64,000 bases of DNA from Chitinophaga ginsengisegetis. GTDB taxonomy: Bacteria > Bacteroidota > Bacteroidia > Chitinophagales > Chitinophagaceae. This document shows, piece after piece, positions 17,885 through 26,640 of the stretch (position 1 is the first letter of the stretch; each line of letters starts with the position of its first letter). The position numbers were made by a program, and so were the translations under genes. The notes beneath the pieces were generated by a model, which did no database searches, was not told the DNA's origin, and saw nothing but the letters and a program-made list of their open reading frames with translations. The stretch lies in NCBI RefSeq assembly GCF_900168065.1, contig NZ_FUZZ01000001.1:1240001-1304000 (forward strand). The letters run 5' to 3'.

Positions 17885-19363
17885 ATGGTTAGTAAACTTT
17901 TTCCGTTCAGGATGGCGAAACTGCTGCTGTTAGTGTTAATTACACTTTCAAAATTATGTTTTGGTCAATCCTTATCTGGTCTAGCCCCGGAAGATTATAA
18001 TTTTCTGGCATATAATAAAGCAAAGGGAACAGTTACCACAAACTCATTGCGAAATAGTGGAAAACGGCTGGACGTGCCTCTTGACACTTATCTCCCAATG
18101 GTACTGGATCAGGGAAATCAAGGGGCATGCACAGCCTTTGCTGTTACAGAAGCATTGTCGATTAGAAGAAATTATCTGGATGGGCAGACTCGCTCCAATA
18201 CGGATAAAATGACCCTCTACAGCCCCTCTTATTTATGGACATTAGGTCGTCAGGAAAAGAGTATGGGTATTATATCCTGTGATACGGGGATATCATATTC
18301 GACAGCATTTTTATGCCTCATCAAATATAATTTAGTCAAATGGAAGGACTACCCTTATCCGGTAGATTGCCATTCAAGTTGTCCCCCCTCAGTTTTGACA
18401 AAAAAAATTACTAATAAGCAATTCAGTTTTGAAGAAGTTAAAAGGGATGTCGATGCATATAAAAATCAATTAAAACTGGGAAATCCTATTTGTATTTCAG
18501 CCTATATTGATGATGGATATTATTCGGCATGTGAAAGGAAAGATGGCATCTGGTCAAACAAGTTTGTGGCTCAGGAAGAACATGCTATGGTTATAGTAGA
18601 TTATGATGATGATAAAAAATGTTTTAAAGTATTGGATTCACATGGAACCCAAAACGGAGATAACGGTTTTATTTGGCTTAGCTATAACTTAGTTAAAGGA
18701 ACTGAGAACGGAGTGGTTTTTAATGCTTTTACTGTATCATTTGAAAACAAATTGCTTGCAGGGCCAACCAAAAATATCTCGACTCCAGGAGCACCTTTTT
18801 CCAAAGACATGAATGTCTCAGGAAAATACGTTGATTCTTCTTTTATTGGAACTATTACAGACAGAAATGGACATGGCTTGTCTGGAGTATCAGTAACCGC
18901 TCAGGGAACAAAAATCGGAACAGTTACTAATTTGGATGGAAAGTTCAAATTGTTAGTTGACCCAATGGCGACACTTAACGTGTCATATACCGGATACTCC
19001 GCACAGCAGGTAAAATTGGGCTACGAAGAATCCGAATCTTATCCAACAGGTAGCATAATCAAATGGACAAAGCCTAATTATTATAGAATTTTCAATGGAG
19101 TCAGATTTGGTATAGTTCAGATTGACAAAGGAAAAAAGACTGTTGTGATGTCTGTCAGGGATGATAATACAGATCTGGATTTGGTGAATAATTTTGAAAT
19201 TGGCCTGGGAGAAGTTGTCGATGTTGAAGTTAAAGGTTTGCATTTCAACCTTAAATTGGAAGGTATCCATAATGCTGGAAATTTTTTCAATATTAAACAG
19301 CGAAAAGCAGCATTTATTAATTATACTCTTTTAAATAAGGTAGCTCTTGTACAGTATTTCTAA
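17885..19363 (+). CDS. secreted C1 (papain-like) peptidase with carboxypeptidase-like domain
   Basis: A 492-residue protein with a signal peptide ending CFGQ. Residues 70-270 are a papain fold: DQGNQGACTAFAV gives the oxyanion Gln and nucleophile Cys82, and EEHAMVIVDYD gives His233. The usual NSWG is replaced by D251-S-H-G, so the third catalytic residue is Asp rather than Asn. Residues about 319-378 form a carboxypeptidase regulatory-like domain (TDRNGHGLSGVSV). The remaining ~115 residues are unrecognised. It is coupled to the lipoprotein gene upstream. Activity is likely but unproven. Confidence 0.75.
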   Translation: MVSKLFPFRMAKLLLLVLITLSKLCFGQSLSGLAPEDYNFLAYNKAKGTVTTNSLRNSGKRLDVPLDTYLPMVLDQGNQGACTAFAVTEALSIRRNYLDGQTRSNTDKMTLYSPSYLWTLGRQEKSMGIISCDTGISYSTAFLCLIKYNLVKWKDYPYPVDCHSSCPPSVLTKKITNKQFSFEEVKRDVDAYKNQLKLGNPICISAYIDDGYYSACERKDGIWSNKFVAQEEHAMVIVDYDDDKKCFKVLDSHGTQNGDNGFIWLSYNLVKGTENGVVFNAFTVSFENKLLAGPTKNISTPGAPFSKDMNVSGKYVDSSFIGTITDRNGHGLSGVSVTAQGTKIGTVTNLDGKFKLLVDPMATLNVSYTGYSAQQVKLGYEESESYPTGSIIKWTKPNYYRIFNGVRFGIVQIDKGKKTVVMSVRDDNTDLDLVNNFEIGLGEVVDVEVKGLHFNLKLEGIHNAGNFFNIKQRKAAFINYTLLNKVALVQYF

Positions 19364-20025
19364 GGTAGCCCTCTGGGAAGTTCAATCTAAGTTTCGTTAC
19401 TTAATATAACTTTAAAGTCGGTAGTCAATTGCTTTTGTATATTAATTAACCTGTTTGTCTAATATGAAAACATACATAGCTGACATTATTCCCAAATTCA
19501 AAGATTTAGCCCAAAGCTACATAACATTACATTACATTACATTATTAACTAATTAGTACTGGGCTGTAATTAACGAGATTACATCTTCAAAAACCGGCTG
19601 CATCTTTCGAGTAAACGGTTAGTTACTTATTGTAATAAATGGGAAAGTATCCAAAAGTAAGTGGGCATTTAGAAAAAATGCAATCACTCAAATAAAACGG
19701 CCACTATCAAGTGGTTTCGGTAATGGGGGCTGTGCCTTGTTGACACTTTTGTGGTTTGTGACTTCATATGAACAGTAGTGCTAAAAATCCCCGCCATTGC
19801 CGCCGAAACCTGTGACAATCAAATAGACAAGCAACAATGATAACTGAACAAATATTGATAGGTCGTGTTTCAAACTCTTTTATTGTTATCTGTCGAATGC
19901 CCACTTTTGTATAAGTTTACCGTGATTACTATAAAATGTGTCTATTTTGATCAATTTTCGATTAAGCCTGATAAGGTTTAATATTTAGCGGTAAAGGTTT
20001 TGAGGATTTTTCATTTCTCGCAGCA
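19364..20025. other. intergenic region, pentanucleotide repeat and palindromic element
   Basis: No gene was found. Four ACATT copies lie at about 19524-19543. An imperfect inverted repeat lies at 19713-19810, inside an outer 11-base inverted pair (AAGTGGGCATT near 19660, its complement near 19897). The protease gene upstream and the minus-strand gene at 20026 converge here. Confidence 0.5.
19713..19810. repeat. imperfect inverted repeat
   Basis: The left arm GGTTTCGG...AATGG pairs with the right arm CCATT...CCGAAACC about 70 bases away. A small hairpin CCAC-TATCAA-GTGG lies at 19701-19714, just before and touching the left arm. It may be a dispersed palindromic element of Bacteroidota genomes. 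Without a genome-wide comparison this is only a structural observation. Confidence 0.5.
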
Positions 20026-21051
20026 TTAGTCTTTATAAGGAATTATATCAATTCTTTTAATAAGGTAGTTATCAAATTCAACCAAATGCTGTGTTTTATA
20101 ATCATCTTTTACTGCCGCGTTCAAATCCCTAACTATCACGTGGACATCGATCAAAACGTCTTCGCTTTCTAGTACTGAGAATGAGATAGGCTGTATATTT
20201 TCCGTTGTAGTTTTCCAAAGCTCTTTCCAATTACTTTTAACTGCTGCCTGACCTTCAAGGAAGGTTTTTGGATCCGAGGTTGGCCAAAGCACATTTTCAT
20301 GTAAGTGGGCAAGGGAATCGTTAACTCGTTTTTCATTTAATGCCGAATAAAAATTTGCAATAATTTTTACCCTTTTACTCCATTGATTTTTAAAATCCTC
20401 CTCTTCTTTCATTTTTGCCAATTCCTCTGGATTATTCTTAGTCCATATCCAGCCTTCCAATAATTTAAAGATAGCTTGAGATATTGCTAACATACATTGA
20501 ACTGCTTCCAGCCTGGATTCGTCTGGAACATATTTATCGTACTTACTAACCCTTCCTTCAATAATTCTGCTATCTGGATCTTTAAGTCTACTTGATGTGA
20601 ATATGTGCTTTTTACTAAAATGAATAAACCCTGAAGTTTCTTTATATACATTTAACATCCATTCATAATCAATAGATGCTAAAGTTGCGAGGTGTTTGTC
20701 TTGCATTAAAACTCCATTCTTATCTTTTAACTTATCAATACGATCCCCTTTCATGACATCTGATACAAATTTATTGATATCAGAGACTTGCCATACTGCA
20801 AAAAATTGTAGATAAGTATCTAGGTATGGTCTTACTAAATGAGACGCAGCAATAAAATTTTGTTGTCTAATTAAAGTGCTAAAGCCAGAGGTTAACGATA
20901 ACGCTCTGTTTACAATTCCAATTGCGTAAATGTCAAGGAGAAACATATTTGAATCCGGAAGCATCATTTGCTTAGCGTAATCTTGAAATTGAACTTCTAG
21001 TAAGTCTATTTCATTCAGAGATTGATCAATTTCACCTTTTAAATTCTCCAT
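20026..21051 (-). CDS. HEPN/DUF5677-like protein fused to a SnoaL/NTF2 domain
   Basis: A 341-residue soluble protein in two parts. Residues 1-210 are helical, with HLVRPYLDTYLQFF and SGFIHFSKKHI resembling the DUF5677-type HEPN-like fold. Residues about 230-338 match the SnoaL-like branch of the NTF2 fold: FYSALNEKRVNDSLAHLHEN, then DVLIDVHVIVRDLN and NYLIKRIDI. A charged linker (NNPEELAKMKEEEDFK) separates them. I know of no such fusion. It shares its direction with the gene 51 bases upstream. The function is unknown. Confidence 0.6.
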   Translation of the reverse strand: MENLKGEIDQSLNEIDLLEVQFQDYAKQMMLPDSNMFLLDIYAIGIVNRALSLTSGFSTLIRQQNFIAASHLVRPYLDTYLQFFAVWQVSDINKFVSDVMKGDRIDKLKDKNGVLMQDKHLATLASIDYEWMLNVYKETSGFIHFSKKHIFTSSRLKDPDSRIIEGRVSKYDKYVPDESRLEAVQCMLAISQAIFKLLEGWIWTKNNPEELAKMKEEEDFKNQWSKRVKIIANFYSALNEKRVNDSLAHLHENVLWPTSDPKTFLEGQAAVKSNWKELWKTTTENIQPISFSVLESEDVLIDVHVIVRDLNAAVKDDYKTQHLVEFDNYLIKRIDIIPYKD

Positions 21052-21102
21052 AGCTTAATTCTCTATTTTTATAATGTCACATCATAATGTACGGAGAAAT
21101 TC

Positions 21103-21897
21103 TTAGGTTCTCAGGATGAAATCAATAAATTTTTCGCCAAATTCTGTGATTGTCATATATATAAAAGGGCTTCCTCCAATAGTATTACCCGCAAAATTAT
21201 CTTTTAATAGACCTTTCGATAAGAGAATTTGTTTATAATATAGGAATGTATATTCATCAAGGTTATAGAACGTAGGCATCTTGATTGCATCAAGCTCCTT
21301 GATTTCGACTTTTAACTTCTTTATAGCCAGATCGGTATCCTGCCGCTGCCGGTTAACCGTATCAAAATCGTTGGCAACCCCTTTTTCCTTCAACGCCATT
21401 TCCCTGACGACTTTTCCATTCAGAACTGGTAGATCCTGTTCCAATTTATATAACCTGATATTTTTCTCACTAAATTCTCGTTTGAATATCTTATGATGCT
21501 TTAGAATTATTACAGTAACGTCGTTCAAGTCATTAGCCAGGTCCAGAAATATCTCTGCTTCATCAATTTCAACTTCTGCATTTTCCATAAAATTTAAAAG
21601 GATGTCCCTGAACCGAGAATGCTTTTCAGAGGATTTAGTTGCAGTAACACGTCTTAGAACTGATTCAAATAGATCGCCAAAATCTTCAGTTTTCAGATCA
21701 GCATTTGCTTCAATTTTATTATTGGTAAGATATTCCGAAAGCTGCGAAACAAAATTATTAAATCGCTCCTGCTTAATTCTACTGCGTAATTCTATATATT
21801 CATTGATAAATGTTCCACCGGGAGTAGCACTAAGGATTAATTTTAGAATACTCGCATTAACTTCTTTTGCAACTACTTTATCCTCTAATTTAAACAT
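21103..21897 (-). CDS. hypothetical protein, helical with winged-helix-like end
   Basis: A 264-residue soluble protein. The N-terminus (TPGGTFINEYIELRSRIKQER) begins a long helical region with coiled-coil character (RQDTDLAIKKLKVEIKELDA). The C-terminal 50 residues (YKQILLSKGLLKDN, then MTITEFGEKFIDFI) have the look of a winged-helix unit ending in the typical TxFGxxF turn. No named family is recognised. It is probably expressed with the HEPN/SnoaL gene downstream. Confidence 0.5.
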   Translation of the reverse strand: MFKLEDKVVAKEVNASILKLILSATPGGTFINEYIELRSRIKQERFNNFVSQLSEYLTNNKIEANADLKTEDFGDLFESVLRRVTATKSSEKHSRFRDILLNFMENAEVEIDEAEIFLDLANDLNDVTVIILKHHKIFKREFSEKNIRLYKLEQDLPVLNGKVVREMALKEKGVANDFDTVNRQRQDTDLAIKKLKVEIKELDAIKMPTFYNLDEYTFLYYKQILLSKGLLKDNFAGNTIGGSPFIYMTITEFGEKFIDFILRT

Positions 21898-22206
21898 AGC
21901 TAAAAATATATGAGATTATTAAATATTTAAACTGTTTAATAAGAATATATTGCTGATGATATAATCGGTTTGTTCGTGGCATGGCATCCCCCAAACATTT
22001 AAATGATTGCTAGGTTTGTCGATTGCGCCTTTCCTGCCAGCGGGGTTTTCTAAACATTCATGATGTTGTTTCGAATAAAGAAATAAGATAAGCATATTCG
22101 TTGATCTAAAAATAGGACGATCAGTTCAGATAGGGTAAGAATTTTGTCATTTTGTGCTGTTTCAGGCGTGAAACCGCCCTATAATGGTCAAATCCTCCAT
22201 GATAAA
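21898..22206. other. AT-rich intergenic region before repeat boundary
   Basis: No gene was found. The stretch ends at the tRNA-tail-like repeat at 22207. It includes the divergent promoter area of the minus-strand genes. Confidence 0.4.
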
Positions 22207-22232
22207 GTTCGAAATGTGTCCAGTTGCCCGAC
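22207..22232 (+). repeat. tRNA-Pro 3'-end-like boundary repeat (copy B)
   Basis: It begins GTTCGAAATGTGTCCAG and ends GCCCGAC. It resembles the T-loop and acceptor end of the tRNA-Pro gene, with a 5-base insertion after TTCGAA. It has one C fewer than copies C and D. A terminator hairpin follows. Confidence 0.75.
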
Positions 22233-22239
22233 TGGGAAA

Positions 22240-22278
22240 AGCTAAACTCACTACTAGAGCGAGTTGGGCTTTTTTTTG
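22240..22278 (+). terminator. hairpin terminator after copy B
   Basis: Arms AGCTAAACTC and GAGTTGGGCT pair around a short loop and are followed by eight T. No gene ends here, so the terminator travels with the tRNA-tail-like repeat rather than with a coding sequence. Confidence 0.75.
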
Positions 22279-22287
22279 TCATTTTTC

Positions 22288-22415
22288 TAAATTTTGCAAT
22301 TAACTCATTGCTAATTAGTTTAGGTTCGAATCCAGTTGAGGTCTTTAACCTCAATTTCTATTTTTAATCCTATCGGGATCTTCGAACGGAAAGTTTTCTT
22401 CCATGTTTTTGTATA
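22288..22415 (+). repeat. second boundary motif, diverged copy of 29100-29232
   Basis: Matching landmarks in the same order in both copies are GCAATT...CTCATTGC, GGTTCGAATC, TTGAG, AATCCTAT, GATCTTCGAA (GATATTCGAA in the other) and a GTATAT end. The centre holds a T-arm-like GGTTCGAATCC and the hairpin TTGAGGT/ACCTCAA. It is a second tRNA-like tail behind copy B. Confidence 0.65.
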
Positions 22416-22527
22416 TTTATTACATAAATCCATACTTATTATGGAGGGTTGACGCATTGAATCAATCTGTTTGTTAGCGGCTAGTCTTTGATGACAGTGC
22501 TAACATAAAGCAACTAATAAGAAACAA

Positions 22528-23673
22528 GTGACATTTCAAATAATAACTAATAATAGAAGACCGACACATTTAAGAGTTATCAACCGACTGCTGGACACTT
22601 CTGACGAGGTAATTATCTGTGTGGCATTTCTTAAAAGGTCAGGACTGGACTTAATCCTCGACCGACTTTCAGAGAACTGTACTTTTTATGTCGGAACTGA
22701 CTATTATTTAACCGAACCTTTAGCGATTAAAAAACTACTTCGGAATGGAAGCAAAGTTTACTTGACTAAGAAAGTGAAGTCAACTTTTCATCCAAAAATT
22801 TATTATTTCAGACAAGGCAACAATATTTCAATTTTGGCGGGTTCTGCAAACATCACTGGTGGCGGTCTTGACACCAACTTTGAAGTTTCAGTTCTTATTC
22901 AAATTGAAAAAAATTCTTCGGTGGACAAGGAGTTTAAAGCAATGATTGAAACTTATTCCTCTAACTCTACTCAAATAACAGGTGATATTCAATTAAGCCA
23001 ATATGAAAGAGAGTTTGATACTTACAGAAAGAAACATAGAAAAGCCGATAAGGAATTTAAGGACGAAATTGAAAACACTCACAAACTTGATTTATCACAA
23101 CTCGATAGGTTTGTTAAGGAATATGTTGCTGACAGTGGGCTTGAGCGCTTTGCTGAAAGAATAGAATATTACAAGACGGCAAAGAGATTAATGAATAGCA
23201 TCACAAAAAACAACATCACTTCGCCAAATGACTTTCTTTATTATTATGAAGACATTGCAAAATCATTTCACTCGTCTGGATTATTAAGAGGGAAAAAAAC
23301 TTTAGCAAAGAAATACAAGACAATTATTTCGATCATAAGAATCATTCAGGAAAATAAATCAGCAGATCCAGTTTTAGTTTTTTCTAAAACACTCCCGCTT
23401 ATGCATTCAGTAAAAGGATTTGGCGGAAATGCATTGACGGAAATAATGAATACTTACAACCCAAATAAGTATTCAATAGCAAACGGTAGGACACTAAAAA
23501 GTTTATCAAAGTTGGGATTTGCTGAGTATCCCACGGCAAATAATTTCAGCGTTGATACATACGAGGACTACAATACATTGATAACTGAAATTGCGATTGC
23601 GTGTAAGTTCAAAGACCTTGGACTAGTTGACCATTTTTTAAGCTGGTATTACGAAAACTATGCGAAGGAATAA
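22528..23673 (+). CDS. phospholipase D-like (HKD) nuclease family protein
   Basis: A 381-residue protein from a GTG start. The N-terminal ~130 residues form a PLD-like domain: FHPKIYYF gives H88 and K90, GSANITGGG supplies the following Ser/Asn, and NFEVSVLI holds E119. This is the pattern of PLD-family restriction and helicase-linked nucleases, which have one HKD site per chain and act as dimers. The C-terminal 250 residues are helical and unrecognised. It lies between repeat copies B and C with the GIY-YIG gene. DNA or RNA cleavage in defence is plausible. Confidence 0.75.
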   Translation: MTFQIITNNRRPTHLRVINRLLDTSDEVIICVAFLKRSGLDLILDRLSENCTFYVGTDYYLTEPLAIKKLLRNGSKVYLTKKVKSTFHPKIYYFRQGNNISILAGSANITGGGLDTNFEVSVLIQIEKNSSVDKEFKAMIETYSSNSTQITGDIQLSQYEREFDTYRKKHRKADKEFKDEIENTHKLDLSQLDRFVKEYVADSGLERFAERIEYYKTAKRLMNSITKNNITSPNDFLYYYEDIAKSFHSSGLLRGKKTLAKKYKTIISIIRIIQENKSADPVLVFSKTLPLMHSVKGFGGNALTEIMNTYNPNKYSIANGRTLKSLSKLGFAEYPTANNFSVDTYEDYNTLITEIAIACKFKDLGLVDHFLSWYYENYAKE

Positions 23674-23983
23674 AAATGGTGTAAGGTACCATATGAATTT
23701 ACCATATACCTATAAGGCTGATAACATTCACCACGCTATAGTCAATACTACTGAGATAAAACGAGATATATTAAAGGTTGTCTTGATCCGACATCAATAC
23801 GTATATGATTAATTCGTAAGCATATTGAAATATAAATTCTTACATTCAGGTAGCAATGATCCAGATCAGAAGATGCCTGTTTTTGGCCAATATTTTGTAA
23901 ATTGAGTCTACTGTTATGATTAGGTGTGACTTTCAATTTGATATCCTAATACCTCATTGTAAATGACCCAAAAAAATAAAACA

Positions 23984-24922
23984 ATGTCTAAATCTACAAT
24001 TGGGTTTGTTTATGTGCTAACGAATAAATCAATGCCAGGCTTGGTAAAAATCGGCTATACTAGAGACCTCGTTGAAGACAGGGCAAAAGCCTTGTTTAAA
24101 ACTGGAGTGCCTTCTCCATTTGAGGTTGAATTTAGGGTGATAAGTGCTTTTCCTCAATTTTTAGAGGCGTTAGTTCATGAAGACTTAGAATATTGTAGGG
24201 AAACCAATACGCGAGAGTTTTTTAGGATATCCCCTGAAGAGGCTATTGATTCAATTTTGTCAAGTCGTCAATTTATTGATGGAATAAGCACTCATGATTT
24301 AGCTCCCAAACTACTTATTAATAAAGGAGATCATGCTTTACTATCTCTGAAGGCAGGCCAGCTATTTGTGGTTATCTCTTTTCCTGATGGAAAGCAAGAG
24401 ATCAGTGATGTATGGCAAGCACATACAAATGGAGACACACTTGAATTATTAGGAACAGATGCAAAGTATACAAGTTCATTTGCCAATAATGAGCCTTTTT
24501 CATTAGATGATCCATTGCCATTTTTTAACAGGACTGGCACCGCAGAAAATGACGGAATGATTGGAAAGGAGAGATTACTACCAGGTGACCGTTTGCTATG
24601 GATGGACGATTCTGATCCAGATAAATTCAAATTTGTTTTTTATGAGATGAATACTTATTGTCAAATCATCGCCCGTACACGACAACCTAAAATAGGTGAT
24701 AACGGCATGCCGCTAGTTCTAAATGATTTGACGAGAGATTTTAATTCCATTCCTATAAAAAAATGTGTACTAGAAAAGTTGACACTTGGCTTACCGAAAG
24801 TTCTGGCAGAAAAACTAGTAAATGGTGAAATAGAAATGGAAAATGCTGCATTGGAGAGACCTATTGCAGAAGATTGGTTGCCTGCGTTATTAAAAAAAAG
24901 TAAAAAGAGAAGTTCAAGATAA
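23984..24922 (+). CDS. GIY-YIG nuclease family protein (T5orf172/MUG113 type)
   Basis: The N-terminal ~100 residues are a GIY-YIG domain: GFVYVLTNKSMPGLVKIGYT has the paired Tyr pattern, RAKALFKTGVPSPFEVEF follows, and HEDLEYCRETNTREFFRI ends it with the catalytic-Glu region. The remaining ~210 residues are unassigned and end in a basic tail. The frame also has an ATG at 23963; MSKSTIGFVYVL at 23984 fits the domain better. It is 310 bases after the PLD gene and in the same direction, so the two make a nuclease cassette. Confidence 0.75.
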   Translation: MSKSTIGFVYVLTNKSMPGLVKIGYTRDLVEDRAKALFKTGVPSPFEVEFRVISAFPQFLEALVHEDLEYCRETNTREFFRISPEEAIDSILSSRQFIDGISTHDLAPKLLINKGDHALLSLKAGQLFVVISFPDGKQEISDVWQAHTNGDTLELLGTDAKYTSSFANNEPFSLDDPLPFFNRTGTAENDGMIGKERLLPGDRLLWMDDSDPDKFKFVFYEMNTYCQIIARTRQPKIGDNGMPLVLNDLTRDFNSIPIKKCVLEKLTLGLPKVLAEKLVNGEIEMENAALERPIAEDWLPALLKKSKKRSSR

Positions 24923-25243
24923 TCAGAATTGTGCAATTGTGATTTAAAGTGAGTTTTTTCTACTACTTAGTAGAACCCAACATCTGAATTACGCCAAAAT
25001 AGCTCACCCCGGATGTTTGTTGCACCATAATATTCGATGTTGCAAACTCTTGTTATGTTATGAAACTAAGAGAAATGTCATGTGATTTAATGCTAAGGCA
25101 TCCGAATAAATCGGCAAGCAACTAGATAAGGCAGTAGTTAAATAATAATAACCTATTACTTAATCCAATAGTAATAGAGGCTTTATTTCATAGCTAATAA
25201 TTTTTGTGCTGATTTCTGATGAAAACTATCAATTCTGATTAAG
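24923..25243. other. AT-rich intergenic region
   Basis: No gene, RNA or repeat is recognised between the GIY-YIG gene and repeat copy C. The sequence is AT-rich with stops in all frames. Confidence 0.4.
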
Positions 25244-25284
25244 TCTGCCACAAAAAAGTTCGAAATGTGTCCAGTTGCCCCGAC
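25244..25284 (+). repeat. 41-bp direct repeat with tRNA-tail-like end (copy C)
   Basis: Identical over 41 bases to 29007-29047. It consists of TCTGCCACAAAAAA followed by the GTTCGAA...CCCCGAC boundary repeat. The two copies flank about 3.7 kb of cargo. Confidence 0.85.
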
Positions 25285-25305
25285 AATTTTTATCTTGTTT
25301 TCCGA

Positions 25306-25330
25306 AACCCGCTCCCAGAGCGGGTTTTTT
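25306..25330 (+). terminator. hairpin terminator after copy C
   Basis: Arms AACCCGCTC and GAGCGGGTT form a 9-bp stem followed by a T run. As with copy B, no gene ends here. A faint second tail (GGTTCAAGTCCTGTCAAG) lies at about 25394-25411. Confidence 0.75.
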
Positions 25331-25468
25331 AGTTCGAAATTATTTTGACGGATATTATAATTAAGCCATTCTATTGCTAATTAATGATTGTATGGTTCAA
25401 GTCCTGTCAAGTCGCATGCTAAATTACTGTCCTTTCCAGCATCTTACTTCTAAGCCATAACTTTTTTG

Positions 25469-25699
25469 TCATTCCGTAGAGTCACCTAATCTTGCCGGAT
25501 TGCATTGAAATAATGTATCAAGCAATATTTTCGTGACGGGAATACCAGTTCCACATCCAATATCCAATACTACGGAACCTCTATTAAAGGTTGGGGCCCA
25601 GGCCCGGATAGTTGACGAACCTATTCCATTTACTGCCCGCCCTCGCCCTTTAATATATATTTCTGTAATGCCTTCGTAGCCATTTGATTCATCAATCAT
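25469..25699 (-). pseudogene. SAM methyltransferase N-terminal fragment
   Basis: 76 residues end just after motif I (VVLDIGCGTGIPVTKIL), where about 150-200 more are expected. No continuation is seen downstream in any frame, and the frame ends 185 bases from repeat copy C. This is a truncated gene at a cassette edge. Confidence 0.7.
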
Positions 25700-25733
25700 A
25701 GACCAGGTTTAAACTAAAAATACTTATGTCTAT

Positions 25734-25984
25734 TTAATTTTTCGAAAATTTATCTTTAATACTTCGTAAAAAGCCGCTTTCCCAAAAGCCGATTTCGTTG
25801 GCGATTTTATGGAACACCTGGAAGTGTTCATTTGCTTTTAGCGTTTTATTTATAAAGTGAGCAGCCACATAATCAATGGCATCTTTAGAAAGCATACCAC
25901 CAAAGGCCAATATTGAGTTTCGTCCATCGGTTCCCTGGAGTTTGCCTGCTTTCGGGTAATTAGATAATTCTTTTAATTACTTTA
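25734..25984 (-). pseudogene. 3'-end remnant of an unidentified gene
   Basis: About 80 codons without a usable start read like real protein: NYPKAGKLQGTDGRNSILAF, GGMLSKDAIDYVAAHFIN and IANEIGFWESGFLRSIKDK, then a TAA at 25734. An in-frame stop lies just upstream, so only a C-terminal piece survives. I do not recognise the family. Confidence 0.45.
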
Positions 25985-26151
25985 ACGACATTGATATTAC
26001 CACTTTCTCAGATGGACTTTTCCATCAACTTCTCCAGCAGGCATAAATTCTAAGCCAATATACCGTCACTATGACCTCTTTTTTGCAGACTTTTAAAAAA
26101 AGAACTAAAAAATGTAACTTTTGATGATTTCAAATTGTCTCCCTTATAGAT

Positions 26152-26640
26152 ATGAACCCAACGCTGTATGATAAGTTCCTGAGTAGTCAATCCAAACTGT
26201 ACAGGTTTGCCTATTCGCTTACTAAAAATGTGAGCGATGCCAGGGATATTCATCAGGATACTTTAATTAAAATATGGGAAATGCGGGAACAATGGGGAAC
26301 ATGGGAAAACTTTGAAGCTTACGGGATGCGGATCACCCGGAACACTTTTTTGAATTTTCAAAAGGCCCGGCAGCGGCGGCGCTACGCAGAGCTGGATAAC
26401 CTCTCAGAGAAACCACAGCCTAACGAGGTTGAAACACATATGGTAATTGATGATCTCAGGTACCAGTTCTTTCGCATGATTCAACGGCTGCCACAGCTTC
26501 AACAAGATATCCTGTATTTAAGGGAAGTGGAGGAATTTGAATATAGGGAGATCGCAAAGATTCTGGAAATTTCAGAATCACAAGTGAAAGTCTATCTCTT
26601 CAGAGGCAGGCAATTTATCAAAACAAATTTCCAGAAATGA
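26152..26640 (+). CDS. ECF RNA polymerase sigma factor
   Basis: A 162-residue sigma-70 factor. Region 2 is visible (LTKNVSDARDIHQDTLIKIWEM), and region 4 holds LPQLQQDILYLREVEEFEYR and IAKILEISESQVKVYLFRGR. It overlaps the next gene by 4 bases (ATGA), the usual layout for an ECF sigma and its anti-sigma factor. It heads a four-gene module with DUF4252 and DUF2807 proteins found in many Bacteroidota. Confidence 0.92.
   Translation: MNPTLYDKFLSSQSKLYRFAYSLTKNVSDARDIHQDTLIKIWEMREQWGTWENFEAYGMRITRNTFLNFQKARQRRRYAELDNLSEKPQPNEVETHMVIDDLRYQFFRMIQRLPQLQQDILYLREVEEFEYREIAKILEISESQVKVYLFRGRQFIKTNFQK

Noticed and set aside
19524..19543. Four ACATT repeats as a possible phase-variation tract
   Set aside because: The tract is short and far from any start codon (about 500 bases from the nearest gene end on one side), so switching is unlikely.
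22121..22354. Minus-strand 77-codon frame across boundary repeat B
   Set aside because: It runs antisense through the tRNA-tail-like repeat and its terminator. The protein has no plausible composition, and the repeat structure explains the sequence better.
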